Shown: positions 15,576 through 24,944 of the stretch, piece by piece
Layout of the letters: each line of letters begins with the position of its first letter
Numbering within the stretch: position 1 is the first letter of the stretch
Origin: Cytophagales bacterium
GTDB taxonomy: Bacteria > Bacteroidota > Bacteroidia > Cytophagales > Cyclobacteriaceae
NCBI GenBank assembly: GCA_020402945.1
Contig: JADBYQ010000053.1
Coordinates: 1-56,415, forward strand
Direction: 5' to 3'
Length of the DNA stretch: 56,415 bases
Made by a program: the position numbers and the translations under genes
The notes under the pieces: model-generated
Told to the model about the DNA's origin: nothing
Databases searched by the model: none
Seen by the model: only the letters and a program-made list of their open reading frames with translations

Positions 15576-15603
15576 AAAAGCCCGATTGAGTCGATCGCTT
15601 TTT
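15576..15603 (-). terminator. possible terminator after the 108-aa membrane protein gene
   Basis: On the - strand AAAAGC pairs with GCTTTT, with an inner GAT/ATC pairing and a small bulge, followed by TTTTC. It sits just past the stop codon at 15621 and before the tRNA-Ser promoter, where a terminator would be expected. The stem is imperfect. Confidence 0.45.
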
Positions 15604-15620
15604 GCCAAAAAAAAGGGTTA

Positions 15621-15947
15621 TCATTTTTGCTTTAACAATGCTCCCGTCAGGGCTGCAAAGCCACCCACCAAACCACCGATTAACGTGGTAATTAGTAGTG
15701 AATTAAGAGGCAGAAGTTTGTTTACTTTTTCAGTCAAAATCGAATGAGTGGTCTGGTCAATATAGTAGGCCATTCCAAACCAAAGAATCCCAACACCAAC
15801 AAAACCCGCGGCAAAAGAAGCGCCTGATTTGTTGCCGACCGCAAACGAAACAGCAAGCGCCCCGATAGCCAACGTCCACCATGGCAAAAAAGTTTGAAGT
15901 AAGAAGCAAACGATGATGGTAGCTATTATTTGAATAAGAAATTTCAT
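15621..15947 (-). CDS. small integral membrane protein, unknown
   Basis: A 108-aa very hydrophobic protein with about four membrane helices (roughly residues 3-18, 22-36, 44-62 and 82-105), Gly- and Ala-rich. I do not recognise a family. Its start overlaps the stop of the penicillin-acylase-family gene by 4 bp in an ATGA junction (15944-15947), so the two are translationally coupled. A weak hairpin follows the stop. Confidence 0.8.
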   Translation of the reverse strand: MKFLIQIIATIIVCFLLQTFLPWWTLAIGALAVSFAVGNKSGASFAAGFVGVGILWFGMAYYIDQTTHSILTEKVNKLLPLNSLLITTLIGGLVGGFAALTGALLKQK

Positions 15948-18376
15948 TTTGAGGCAGGTGTTAAAGTGGTTGTAAATAGAGCAGATGAGGTAAGTGCTGA
16001 TGGAGCTCCTTCAAATTTTAGTTGTAGAGGCTGCGCTTTTTCCCATGGAGCAATAAAGTTTTCATAATAAGGGCTTCCGGGGTTGCCGGATTGTCCACCT
16101 GGATAAACTCCCCACGCTTTTATTCCTGTTTTCTCGAGACTCACCACCATGCGCCAGCTGGGTCCCCATCCACCGCGTGATGCGTTTAGTGTGTTGGGGT
16201 TTCCACCGTTGATGGCGTGTACACTAAAAGACTCCAGTCGAAGCAAATGACGAACAAATGAATCTTTAAAGTATGCCCAGTCTGCTTTTCGACCATGGTC
16301 TTTTTCCCATTTGCTGACGCGCTCAATTGCCCGTTGAAGCCCCATTGTTATAATGTCATTTCGGTTTTCTTTTTCAGGTGTTTTTTGGTGATCATAAAAA
16401 GAAAGATCTGGATTGTTCTTCAATAGCCACCAAGTCATGTATTCAGAAGGCTTCGGCAAGCTAACTTTGCTATCTACCATTTCATCCCATATCGACAACT
16501 GCAATTCTTCCAGCCAGGCTTCAAAATAAGAGGGCGCAGTTCCTTCTGCATCGTTGGTATAGTTCCAAGTTTTCATCATGTCAACAGCCTTCTTTTCATC
16601 TTCCTTTAGGTTGAATGATTGAACACCATCAATCAATAGAGGAAGGTATTCTTCAGCTTGAATATTATAGTTGTCGTTTTGCAATTGCATCATTTGCTGG
16701 GGAGTGATGTTATTCATTTCACTCAAAACACGGTTCACTCTTCTATTGCGATAGTGCTCCCACTGGCTGGAATGGACAAAGTAAGGGTAGCTGCCGTCCA
16801 CCGGATACTGATTGGCGGAGCTAACAAAACCTCTCTCCGGATTTTTGATCATCACATTTTGATCAAAGGGAATAAAAGCCTTCCACTCAGAGGAGGTCTT
16901 TGATCCATCCAACACAAACTTTCCTTCGTCCTTTCTGCGAAGCGGATATTTGCCCTGAATGCGAATGGCAATATCTCCTGCCACGGAAGCGAAAGCAAAA
17001 TTTTGCGCGGGGAAGTAATAATGATCAAGCGCTTTCATGTAGTCGCTATGGTTGTTACCCCGATTAAACTCATAGAAGGTACGCAAAATGTTACCTCCAT
17101 CGTGGGCAATCCATCGGTAGGCATAATGTTTATTCTGTTTATCTGCATGATACGATTCATCATAGGTTACTGGGCCAAGATGAGTGAGTACGATCGTATC
17201 ATAGAAGTCTGGCTTGCCTTTTATCGAGAACTTCTCGATTATTTTTTTGGTTGCTTTCCATTGCCCATCGCTCAAGTATTCATTTTTTGTGTTGTCTTTG
17301 AATGTGATCTTATACCAATCCACGAGATCACGCTGGGCGTTAGTGGGGCCCCACGCAATTGAATCATTGAAGCCGATGATCACACAAGGCGAACCGGGGA
17401 AAGATGCTCCCATTGTGTTGACGCCAGGTCCATTTAAATGAATCGCATACCAAATGGAGGGCATCGTCAACCCGAGGTGTGGATCACTGCATAAGATGGG
17501 CGAGCCGCTAGCGGTTTTTTTACCACTAACTGCCCAGTTGTTGCTTCCAATATTCTTGGGTTGTTTTTCTACCGGTTTGATGGAAACAACTTCCAGCGGT
17601 TCAATAGCAGGAATCGAGTCAAGGGTCACTGGTTTGAATTTCCAGCCTCCTTCATTATCTACGATGGGGTCGCTGACGGGCTCGCGATCAGGGAACAGAA
17701 GATCAAGAGTTTCTTTGCCGAAAGTCTTTAGCGCATTTGTTAACTCGATATCATTTTCGCCCGAATTGAGCGTTTTTGCCATGTTCATCAGAAACAAGCC
17801 TACCTTCAGATCCGTCCAAGGCTCGGGTCTGTAGCCCATCAATTTGTATTCGATCGGAAGTTTTTCATCATTCAGTTGGTTGATGTAAGCGTTTATCCCC
17901 GCTGTGTATGCCTTGACTGCTTCTTCTATTTCCGGATCGGCTTTTATCATTTTTAGGCTGTTCTCGGCTCCAAGTACCATTCCCAATCTGCGCTGGTTTC
18001 TGTCAAAATCTAGAGCAGCCGCACCTGCAATTTCTGAGATTCTGCCAGCCGCTGCATGGGTTTGAAATTCCATCTGCCACAACCGATGCTGAGCCGTTAC
18101 ATACCCTTGAGCATAATAGAGATCGGAGTTATTGCTGGCATAGAGATGGGGGATAAGGGCACTATCATACACCACTGTGACTTTGTCTTTCAAGCCCGGA
18201 AGGTTCACCTCTTGATCGCTCACCGTGCCCGTCTCTGCATTTTGCCAGAAGCCATGGAAGGGATCCACGAATTTCCCGAGAGGCGGAATAGGGGAGCCGA
18301 AGTTCCAGCTATTGTTGAGAAAGTAGACTAACGCAATTGTGATACTTAGCGAGATGAAAGGTTTAACTAACTTCAT
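15944..18376 (-). CDS. penicillin acylase family N-terminal-nucleophile hydrolase
   Basis: An 810-aa precursor of the penicillin amidase (S45) family. An N-terminal hydrophobic segment (residues 5-22) exports or anchors it in the periplasm. Self-cleavage should occur before Ser278 (NIG-SNNWAVSG), which becomes the catalytic N-terminal serine of the beta chain. Family segments include GYVTAQHRLWQME (about 91-103) and SPILCSDPHLG. These enzymes cleave amide bonds in beta-lactams, acyl-homoserine lactones or other N-acyl compounds, and the substrate cannot be told from sequence. It is coupled to the small membrane protein downstream and faces away from the glycan cluster. Confidence 0.93.
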   Translation of the reverse strand: MKLVKPFISLSITIALVYFLNNSWNFGSPIPPLGKFVDPFHGFWQNAETGTVSDQEVNLPGLKDKVTVVYDSALIPHLYASNNSDLYYAQGYVTAQHRLWQMEFQTHAAAGRISEIAGAAALDFDRNQRRLGMVLGAENSLKMIKADPEIEEAVKAYTAGINAYINQLNDEKLPIEYKLMGYRPEPWTDLKVGLFLMNMAKTLNSGENDIELTNALKTFGKETLDLLFPDREPVSDPIVDNEGGWKFKPVTLDSIPAIEPLEVVSIKPVEKQPKNIGSNNWAVSGKKTASGSPILCSDPHLGLTMPSIWYAIHLNGPGVNTMGASFPGSPCVIIGFNDSIAWGPTNAQRDLVDWYKITFKDNTKNEYLSDGQWKATKKIIEKFSIKGKPDFYDTIVLTHLGPVTYDESYHADKQNKHYAYRWIAHDGGNILRTFYEFNRGNNHSDYMKALDHYYFPAQNFAFASVAGDIAIRIQGKYPLRRKDEGKFVLDGSKTSSEWKAFIPFDQNVMIKNPERGFVSSANQYPVDGSYPYFVHSSQWEHYRNRRVNRVLSEMNNITPQQMMQLQNDNYNIQAEEYLPLLIDGVQSFNLKEDEKKAVDMMKTWNYTNDAEGTAPSYFEAWLEELQLSIWDEMVDSKVSLPKPSEYMTWWLLKNNPDLSFYDHQKTPEKENRNDIITMGLQRAIERVSKWEKDHGRKADWAYFKDSFVRHLLRLESFSVHAINGGNPNTLNASRGGWGPSWRMVVSLEKTGIKAWGVYPGGQSGNPGSPYYENFIAPWEKAQPLQLKFEGAPSALTSSALFTTTLTPASK

Positions 18377-18393
18377 ATGTTTATCGATTGAAA

Positions 18394-18401
18394 CAAACCT
18401 A
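18394..18401 (-). promoter_or_regulatory. Bacteroidota -7 promoter box upstream of the penicillin acylase gene
   Basis: TAGGTTTG on the - strand matches TAnnTTTG exactly and lies 17 bp before the start codon at 18376, so the leader would be short. No convincing -33 element is seen. Confidence 0.5.
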
Positions 18402-18470
18402 CTTCATTTCGCCTTGAATATCCTAATCTCGAAGTGAAACTTTATCTAACTTGCGCTACCGATTTGATGC

Positions 18471-19007
18471 ATGGACAAAAAGTGGTTTGTATTTTATACC
18501 AAGAGCAGGCAAGAGAAGAAGGTTAACGAGCTCTTACTCAAAAAGAAATTTGAACCCTTTCTTCCCATGCAGCAAGTCATGCGACAGTGGAGCGATCGAA
18601 AGAAAAAAGTGACTGTACCGCTTTTTAACTCCTATATTTTTGTGTTTGTAGAAGAGCATCGAATTTCAGATGTCTTACAGGTGCCGGGTATTGCCTGGAA
18701 TATCAGACACAATAACAAGCCGGCCATCCTTCATGTGACCGAACTGAATACCATCCAGCGATTTATCGAAACGGGTTGGCTTATCGAAGCCGGCTCTGAC
18801 TTTACTCAGATTGCCGTGGGTGATCCTGTGAAGGTATTGGATGGGCCATTAAAAGGCGCGATTGGCCGGCTTACATCGGTGCACAACAAACACCAATTCA
18901 GTGTGGTTCTGGAGTCAATCGGGCAGGTAATTACCGCACAAATTGATAAGCATGCGGTGAGAAAACTTACTGATAAAGAGCTGAATAGCTCGGTACTTAT
19001 ACTTTAG
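18471..19007 (+). CDS. UpxY-type transcription antiterminator (NusG-like)
   Basis: A 178-aa specialised NusG paralog. The NGN domain spans residues 1-100 (KKWFVFYTKSRQEKKVNELL ... PLFNSYIFVFVEEH ... VPGIAWNIRHN). A KOW-like segment lies at about 125-145 (VGDPVKVLDGPLKGAIGRL). In Bacteroides, UpxY proteins head capsular polysaccharide operons and stop RNA polymerase ending early, allowing long operons to be read through. Its position as first gene before a 37-kb co-directional glycan cluster fits that role exactly. A separate essential NusG elsewhere is assumed. Confidence 0.92.
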   Translation: MDKKWFVFYTKSRQEKKVNELLLKKKFEPFLPMQQVMRQWSDRKKKVTVPLFNSYIFVFVEEHRISDVLQVPGIAWNIRHNNKPAILHVTELNTIQRFIETGWLIEAGSDFTQIAVGDPVKVLDGPLKGAIGRLTSVHNKHQFSVVLESIGQVITAQIDKHAVRKLTDKELNSSVLIL

Positions 19008-19053
19008 CACTTTATCGAGTAACGGAATTACTCAAAAAGTGTAGATTTGTGCT

Positions 19054-19620
19054 GTGTTAGAGTTAGAGTCTTTGATCACTTCGCGTACGCGAATCAAGAT
19101 GCTGTTGAAGTTTTTTTCCAACAGTCATTCCTCTGCTTACCTCCGTGAAATGGCGGAAGAGTTTGGTGAGTCCACCAACTCAATCAGGCATGAATTAAAC
19201 AAGCTTTCAAGTGCGGGCTATTTGATCTCCTCCAGCGAGGGACGTACCATTGCGTACCGCGCTAACACCAAACACCTACTTTATCAGGAGCTAAGGAAAC
19301 TAGTTCACAAGTATTTGGGCTTCGAAACGATTCTGGATAGTGTAGTTCATAAAGTGGTCGATCGCCTGGGCAAAGTAGATGGTGTATTCATTGTGGGAGA
19401 TTATGCCGGTGGAAAAGACAGTGGGATCATTGACTTAGTATTGGTAGGGGAGATCGACCAACCCTACTTAGCCATATGTGTTCAGAAAGCAGAGGCATTA
19501 ATCAAGAGAAAGATACGGACATTGGTGCTGTCACCTGCAGAGTACGAATTGAATAAAGGAAATCTTCATCCTGAAAAAGCCATTTGGCTGTGGGGTGATG
19601 AGGCTGAGCTGAGGGCTTAG
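19054..19620 (+). CDS. winged-helix regulator with nucleotidyltransferase-like C-domain
   Basis: A 188-aa protein with a GTG start at 19054. Residues 1-75 form an ArsR/MarR-like winged helix (SAYLREMAEEFGESTNSIRHELNKLSSAGYLISS). Residues 90-188 resemble a degenerate nucleotidyltransferase fold (VDGVFIVGDYAGGKDSGIIDLVLVGEID), in which the usual GSxxxG and paired Asp motif is altered (GDYAGGKDSG). Genes of this build commonly follow UpxY-like genes at the head of Bacteroidota polysaccharide clusters. It probably senses a nucleotide-like signal or represses the cluster (inference). It has 46 bp to the antiterminator. Confidence 0.8.
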   Translation: MLELESLITSRTRIKMLLKFFSNSHSSAYLREMAEEFGESTNSIRHELNKLSSAGYLISSSEGRTIAYRANTKHLLYQELRKLVHKYLGFETILDSVVHKVVDRLGKVDGVFIVGDYAGGKDSGIIDLVLVGEIDQPYLAICVQKAEALIKRKIRTLVLSPAEYELNKGNLHPEKAIWLWGDEAELRA

Positions 19621-19715
19621 CATGGAAGAATTTTTGGTGTGCCTACTCATCCCTATGGGACTGAGGAGGCGAAGCTTTAACCGGCAATTATCTATATATT
19701 TATAAGTTTAATTAA

Positions 19716-20525
19716 ATGTGTGTCATGTCAAATATCATCCGATGGATTGCTTTGTTGGGAGTGGTCTTTCTCAGTTCTTGTGTCTCAAACCGAAAAGTAA
19801 CGCTACTTCAAAAAGACGATGTCAATGCAGTTGGCCTTCCCAAAGATAAGGTGGTTAGAACATATGATATCGATACGTTTGTGTATAAGATACAATCCAA
19901 CGATATCGTATCGGTTCGGTTTGAAAGTTTAACCCCAAAGGAATTTGATTTCTTCAATACTCAAGCAGTTCAGCAACCTATTGGTGGAGGTGCATTGGCT
20001 GCCAGTGCACTTTTAGTGGGCGAACTGGTGGACGAACATGGCGAAATACCTATTCCGCTAGTTGGCAAATTTAAGATAGCAGGGCTTACGGTTTTTCAAG
20101 CTCAGCAGGCGCTTCATGATATCGCTATCGGATACGGAATTAAATCACCTATTGTTCGGGTGAGGCTAATTAATTACAGAATTACTCTTTTGGGCGAAGT
20201 GAATCATGAAGGTACTACATTGTTGACCACCAACCGTGTCTCTATTATGGAGGCGATTGGTTTGGCTGGCGGCTTGGGAGAACTTGCAGATAGATCAAAA
20301 ATAAAATTGATCCGGCAAAATGGAAACCAAACAGAGGTTGTTTATCTCAATCTTTTAGAGGAAGAGTTTTTCAAATCACCCTACTATTACACCTATCAGA
20401 ATGATATATTGATCGTTCCCGCATTGCGTCAGCGCGCCTACCGTAAATATTTTGGCCAAAACCTGGCTCTTTTTGTTTCTACTGTCTCAGTTGTCCTTTT
20501 AACTCTAAACCTTCTTAAAAATTGA
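19716..20525 (+). CDS. Wza-like polysaccharide export lipoprotein
   Basis: A 269-aa outer-membrane polysaccharide export protein. The lipoprotein signal ends at Cys22 (GVVFLSSC). A polysaccharide-export (Poly_export) domain (about 50-140) contains YKIQSNDIVSVRF, and an SLBB-like domain follows (about 160-235, ITLLGEVNHEGTTLL). A single C-terminal hydrophobic helix (about 247-266) is present. In Wza the channel crosses the outer membrane. The start may be 19716 or the in-frame ATG at 19725. It overlaps the next gene by 4 bp. A TATATTTA element at 19695-19702 is a near match to a -7 box. Confidence 0.93.
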   Translation: MCVMSNIIRWIALLGVVFLSSCVSNRKVTLLQKDDVNAVGLPKDKVVRTYDIDTFVYKIQSNDIVSVRFESLTPKEFDFFNTQAVQQPIGGGALAASALLVGELVDEHGEIPIPLVGKFKIAGLTVFQAQQALHDIAIGYGIKSPIVRVRLINYRITLLGEVNHEGTTLLTTNRVSIMEAIGLAGGLGELADRSKIKLIRQNGNQTEVVYLNLLEEEFFKSPYYYTYQNDILIVPALRQRAYRKYFGQNLALFVSTVSVVLLTLNLLKN

Positions 20526-22885
20526 ACCTTGACGATATTCCCAAAGAGCTTCCGGCTCGGTTGCCTGCCCAACCTTTTAATATTGATGTCAAAAGAGTGC
20601 TATTTAAAGGACTTCGTTATTGGTATGTATTTGTAATCTCACTTGCACTAACAGTTTCATATGCCTATTTAAAAACGCGCTATGCGGTGAAGATCTATCC
20701 GGTTACAGCGTCTATTCTAATTAAGGAAAAAGAAGAAACATCAGAAGGAAAGTTGCTTTATAACAACCCTCTGGTAAGTGGGTACCGAAATTATGAAAAT
20801 GAACCTTATCTAATTAAGTCATATCCACTCATTCAACGAACACTCGAGGCGTTGAATTTTGGTGTTGCTTTTTATAACGAAGGGAAAGTTTTAACGACCG
20901 AAATATATGACCCTCAGATAAAAGCAACTGTGTTGAAAAACGGAGGGGATCATCGGTTTTATTGTAGAATAATCAATGCGAAACAATATCAACTTTATTC
21001 AAGTAGCGAAAGTAATGAATTTTTAACCTATTCTTTCGGAGACACCGTCACCTATCAGGGGCTTACGTTTATTTTTTCATCTCGTTCAAATGCGCGTGCC
21101 ACGATCAATTTAAACCAGCCTGTTGTTTTCACCTATAGTGACCCCGCCCACCTGACTGGTTCCTATGTGGGTGCATTGCAGGCCTCCTGGACTGAAGAAG
21201 GTGCGGGGGTAATGGATCTTCGTATCAGCGGATCTAATCCACAAAAAGATATTGACTTTATAAATGGCCTTATTCAGCAATATCAGGAGTTTGATTTAGA
21301 TAAAAAGAATCAAGCGGCCACCCGCACCATTGAGTTCATCGGTAGTCAACTTGCCATTATTAGCGATTCATTGCACTTAGCAGAACGACAATTAGAGCGC
21401 TTTAAAAGCCAAAATTCTATTTCAGATGTGAGCGCTGATGCTCAGAGATTAAGTGAACAGATAAGCAGTGTGGAAGAGCAGGGTACGTTATTGCGAATCA
21501 AGGCGAATTACTATCGATACCTAAGAGACTATCTTCAAAAGGACGAATTTCTTGATAAAATTATTCTCCCTATTTCCATTGGAATTAATGATCCCATCCT
21601 ATCCAATTTTATTTCAAAGTTGATCGATCTGCAAGAGACACTTAGACTCAACGGCACTACTGATAACCCACTGGTGAATGAAGCGAAACGAAAAGTCAGT
21701 GAGCTAAAGAAAGCTATTTTGGAATCGGTCAAAAATCAAGAAGCAGTGGATAACATAAATGGTAATTTTATTGCTAATAAAGTTAAAGGATTTGAAAAAG
21801 AACTCAGCGGGTTGCCTGCTGCTGAAAGAAAATTAATATCTTTTAAAAGGAATTATTCATTTCTGGAGAGTATTTACATGTTTCTCTTACAAAAGCGAGC
21901 AGAAGCAGGAATTTCAAGAGCTTCTACTACAACTGATATTGACATCGTAAACCCACCGATGCAAGCGGGTGGACCGACCAGTCCAAAACCTGGACAGAAT
22001 TATGTTTTTGCTTTTGCAGTTGGGCTCCTATTTCCGGCTCTTGTTTTTATTTTGATGGAGTTACTCAATAGCAAAGTGCAATCAAAAGAAGATGTTGAAA
22101 AAATAACATCCATTCCTTTTATTGGAGGAATTGGGCATAAAAGTGGTGAAAACAATATAGAGGTACTCACGAAGCCTAAGACGGCCATTGCGGAGTCCTT
22201 TCGAGCGCTTCGATCTAACCTGAGTTATTTCTTGGGAAAGCGTGAAAAAGTGGTGATCATAATTACAAGTTCTATTAGTGGCGAGGGCAAAACCTTTACT
22301 TCAATCAACTTGGCTTCAGTGATCAGTTTATCCGATAAAAAGACATTGATAGTGGGTGCAGATATGCGAAAGCCAAAGCTTTATAGTGACTTTAATTTAG
22401 TGAATGATGTTGGATTGAGCTCTTATTTAGCGGGCATAGCCAATTTCGACACCATCGTGCAATCCACCTCTTATTCCAATCTTGATTTGATAAGCGGAGG
22501 CCCAGTGCCGCCTAATCCGTCTGAATTGTTGCTTACAAATCGGATGTATGAATTTTTAGGGGAGGCGAAAAGCCGGTATGACTTTGTGATCATTGATACG
22601 CCTCCTTTGGCGATTGTGTCTGACGCATTTGCTTTTGCGGACTATGCAGATCACACTCTTTTTGTGATACGCCAAAATTATACGCCTATTGAGTTAATTA
22701 GAACGTTAGATGATTCTTACCGCTCTGGCAAACTCAAAAATGTGAGTATTTTACTCAACGATATTTATCGCACCGGCCATGGTTATGGTTATGGGTATGG
22801 ATACGGCTATGGTGGTTATGGTTACGGATATGGTTACGGATATCAAAGCAAGAAGAATGGTTACGGGTATTACTCGGAATCATAA
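20522..22885 (+). CDS. Wzc-like polysaccharide co-polymerase and tyrosine autokinase
   Basis: A 787-aa inner-membrane protein started at a TTG (20522) that overlaps the Wza stop. Membrane helices at about 34-52 and 493-515 bracket a Wzz/GNVR periplasmic domain with a coiled coil. The cytosolic bacterial tyrosine kinase has Walker A at 582-591 (SISGEGKT), Walker A' at 609-616 (IVGADMRKP) and Walker B at 688-695 (FVIIDTPP). The C-terminal tail (752-787) has 13 tyrosines, mostly in Gly-Tyr steps, the expected autophosphorylation cluster. It controls chain length and export together with Wza. Confidence 0.95.
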   Translation: MNLDDIPKELPARLPAQPFNIDVKRVLFKGLRYWYVFVISLALTVSYAYLKTRYAVKIYPVTASILIKEKEETSEGKLLYNNPLVSGYRNYENEPYLIKSYPLIQRTLEALNFGVAFYNEGKVLTTEIYDPQIKATVLKNGGDHRFYCRIINAKQYQLYSSSESNEFLTYSFGDTVTYQGLTFIFSSRSNARATINLNQPVVFTYSDPAHLTGSYVGALQASWTEEGAGVMDLRISGSNPQKDIDFINGLIQQYQEFDLDKKNQAATRTIEFIGSQLAIISDSLHLAERQLERFKSQNSISDVSADAQRLSEQISSVEEQGTLLRIKANYYRYLRDYLQKDEFLDKIILPISIGINDPILSNFISKLIDLQETLRLNGTTDNPLVNEAKRKVSELKKAILESVKNQEAVDNINGNFIANKVKGFEKELSGLPAAERKLISFKRNYSFLESIYMFLLQKRAEAGISRASTTTDIDIVNPPMQAGGPTSPKPGQNYVFAFAVGLLFPALVFILMELLNSKVQSKEDVEKITSIPFIGGIGHKSGENNIEVLTKPKTAIAESFRALRSNLSYFLGKREKVVIIITSSISGEGKTFTSINLASVISLSDKKTLIVGADMRKPKLYSDFNLVNDVGLSSYLAGIANFDTIVQSTSYSNLDLISGGPVPPNPSELLLTNRMYEFLGEAKSRYDFVIIDTPPLAIVSDAFAFADYADHTLFVIRQNYTPIELIRTLDDSYRSGKLKNVSILLNDIYRTGHGYGYGYGYGYGGYGYGYGYGYQSKKNGYGYYSES
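22777..22868 (+). repeat. Gly-Tyr coding repeat at the 3' end of the kinase gene
   Basis: Imperfect 6-bp steps (GGTTAT, GGATAC and related) code for alternating Gly-Tyr at the C-terminus of the tyrosine kinase. Mixed synonymous codons (GGT/GGA/GGG/GGC, TAT/TAC) show it is not a simple perfect microsatellite, but it could still change length. Confidence 0.9.
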
Positions 22886-22939
22886 GTATTTCAAAAAAAT
22901 AATTGACTTCATCTATAGAAGCTTAAATCCTTTCCCTAG

Positions 22940-24100
22940 TTGAAGAAGATCATTTTTATCAATTCCCACCCCATTCAATACTTTGCTCCTCTGTATAAAT
23001 ACCTGAATCAGCAAGGGATCAACACATCATGCTGGTATTGCTCAACCGAAACGTTGGCCGGCCATCGCGACCTCCAGTTTAATGCGGAGGTTAAGTGGGA
23101 CATTCCCGTATTAGAGGGATACACGCATCGATTTTTTAAAAATTATTCATGGAAGCCCTCTTTTTACAACGGCTTCTTCGGACTTATTAATCCTGGTCTG
23201 CTGACTGCTTTGCTCAGGCAACCACCTAGTGTTATTATCGTGCATGGCTGGGCGTGCCTGACAAACGTTTTGGTGTTGATACTTGGCCGATTGGCCGGCC
23301 ATACGGTTTGTCTCCGTGCCGAGACCCCGCTCAATCAGGAGTTATTAAAGGGCAGGCTCAACCAATGGTTAAAGCGGTTCCTGCTTAGAGGCATTCTTTT
23401 CCGGTTTGTCAATTGGTTCTTATATATTGGCAAGCAGAATAGATTATTTTATGAGCATCTCGGTTTAAAACGAGAAAAACTTTTTTTTACACCGTATGCG
23501 GTTGACAATGAAAGGTTTCAAAACGCTGCGCGTAAGTACACTTCTCACAAGGCAGAGCTGAGACAAGAGCTCGGTTTTCCTGAGTATGCTCAACTCGTTT
23601 TATTTACTGGAAAGTACATTCAAAAGAAACGCCCGCTGGATATTCTGGCTGCTTTTGAAAAGTTATCTTTACCCGAAAAATGTTTGGTGATGGTGGGTGA
23701 AGGCGAACAGCGAGTACAAATGGAAGATTTTATTAAGTCGCAAGAATTGAAGGACGTCTACCTGACAGGGTTTGTTAATCAAACAGAGATTGAAAAGTAT
23801 TATGCGGTGGCAGATGTTTTTGTGATGTGCTCGGAAGAAGGAGAAACCTGGGGACTCTCAGTTAACGAGGCAATGAATTTTAGTTTGCCTATTGTAGTTT
23901 CCGATCGAACAGGATGTGCGGTTGATTTGGTGGAAGATGGCAAAAACGGTTTTGTCTTTAAAACGGGAGACGTGAACGACTTAAGCACAAAGATAAAGCA
24001 AGCGTTCCAACTAGAAGGACACAAGAGTCATGAAGTTATCCAACGATATTCATTTGAAATCATTGGTAAGACCCTAAGGAAACTTTCTGAGAACAGTTAG
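22940..24100 (+). CDS. glycosyltransferase family 4
   Basis: A 386-aa GT-B glycosyltransferase with a TTG start at 22940 (KKIIFINSHPIQYFAPLYKYL). The N-terminal acceptor half includes the HPIQYFAPLY segment found in many family members. The donor half has LFTGKYIQKKRPLDIL and the retaining-GT4 motif EEGETWGLSVNEAMNFSLPIVVSD, with the two Glu residues of the E-x7-E type. It should add a sugar from a nucleotide donor to a lipid-linked glycan on the cytosolic side. Donor and acceptor are unknown. It lies between the kinase and the ABC exporter genes. Confidence 0.9.
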   Translation: MKKIIFINSHPIQYFAPLYKYLNQQGINTSCWYCSTETLAGHRDLQFNAEVKWDIPVLEGYTHRFFKNYSWKPSFYNGFFGLINPGLLTALLRQPPSVIIVHGWACLTNVLVLILGRLAGHTVCLRAETPLNQELLKGRLNQWLKRFLLRGILFRFVNWFLYIGKQNRLFYEHLGLKREKLFFTPYAVDNERFQNAARKYTSHKAELRQELGFPEYAQLVLFTGKYIQKKRPLDILAAFEKLSLPEKCLVMVGEGEQRVQMEDFIKSQELKDVYLTGFVNQTEIEKYYAVADVFVMCSEEGETWGLSVNEAMNFSLPIVVSDRTGCAVDLVEDGKNGFVFKTGDVNDLSTKIKQAFQLEGHKSHEVIQRYSFEIIGKTLRKLSENS

Positions 24101-24114
24101 CAACTACCGATTGA

Positions 24115-24942
24115 ATGAAAGAAGAGTTTGACATTATCATAGAACAAGGAAGATCCGAACGAAACTACTGGAAAGACCTTTGGCGCTTTCGCGAGCTCTT
24201 TTATATACTTAGCTGGCGCGATATAAAGGTAAGATATAAGCAAACCGTAATAGGTGCTGCATGGGCCATTATCCGACCGCTTCTTACAATGATTGTCTTT
24301 ACGTTTGTATTTGGCAAAGTAGCAAAGTTACCTTCTGAAGGTAATGCACCCTATGCCCTCATGGTGTTTGCCGGCTTGTTGCCCTGGCAGTTCTTTTCAT
24401 CCAGCCTTACAGAGGCGAGCAATAGCCTTATTGGCAATACCAATCTCATTACCAAAGTTTATTTTCCCAGGCTGATCATTCCTGCTAGTGCAGTGATCAC
24501 CAGTTTTGTTGACTTTGCCATTTCCTTTGGGCTTCTTGTGCTGATGATGATCGGTTATCAATACACACCTTCGTGGCAGATTGTATTCCTGCCAATCTTT
24601 TTGCTCCTTGCTTTTGTGACTTCCTTTGGTGTAAGCCTTTACCTTACTGCTTTGAATGTAAAGTATCGCGACTTCCGTTACATTATTCCGTTTATTGTTC
24701 AGTTCGGATTATATGTTTCTCCAGTTGGTTTTAGCAGTACTATTGTGCCCGATCAATGGAGGTTTCTTTACGCATGCAACCCGATGGTTAGTGTGATTGA
24801 CGGGTTCCGCTGGTGTATCCTTGGCGAAGCCAATCTTCAATGGGACATGCTAGCTATATCAATGGTGGTAACTGCTTTATTTCTTGTCATCGGTATTCGC
24901 TATTTCCGCAAGACCGAAAAATCGTTTGCTGATAACATATAA
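24115..24942 (+). CDS. Wzm-like polysaccharide ABC exporter permease
   Basis: A 275-aa ABC-2 type permease with six predicted membrane helices (for example around 63-82, 108-128, 143-162, 173-192 and 245-262). The N-terminal amphipathic part contains FRELFYILSWRDIKVRYKQTVIGAAW, a hallmark of polysaccharide exporters. It pairs with the ATPase gene that starts 3 bp after its stop. Wzm/Wzt exporters move lipid-linked polysaccharides or O-antigens across the inner membrane. Confidence 0.95.
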   Translation: MKEEFDIIIEQGRSERNYWKDLWRFRELFYILSWRDIKVRYKQTVIGAAWAIIRPLLTMIVFTFVFGKVAKLPSEGNAPYALMVFAGLLPWQFFSSSLTEASNSLIGNTNLITKVYFPRLIIPASAVITSFVDFAISFGLLVLMMIGYQYTPSWQIVFLPIFLLLAFVTSFGVSLYLTALNVKYRDFRYIIPFIVQFGLYVSPVGFSSTIVPDQWRFLYACNPMVSVIDGFRWCILGEANLQWDMLAISMVVTALFLVIGIRYFRKTEKSFADNI

Positions 24943-24944
24943 CT

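Noticed and set aside
19054..19620. MNT-type antitoxin of a HEPN/MNT pair
   Set aside because: The nucleotidyltransferase-like domain follows a winged helix and no HEPN protein is adjacent. Its place fits a cluster regulator better.
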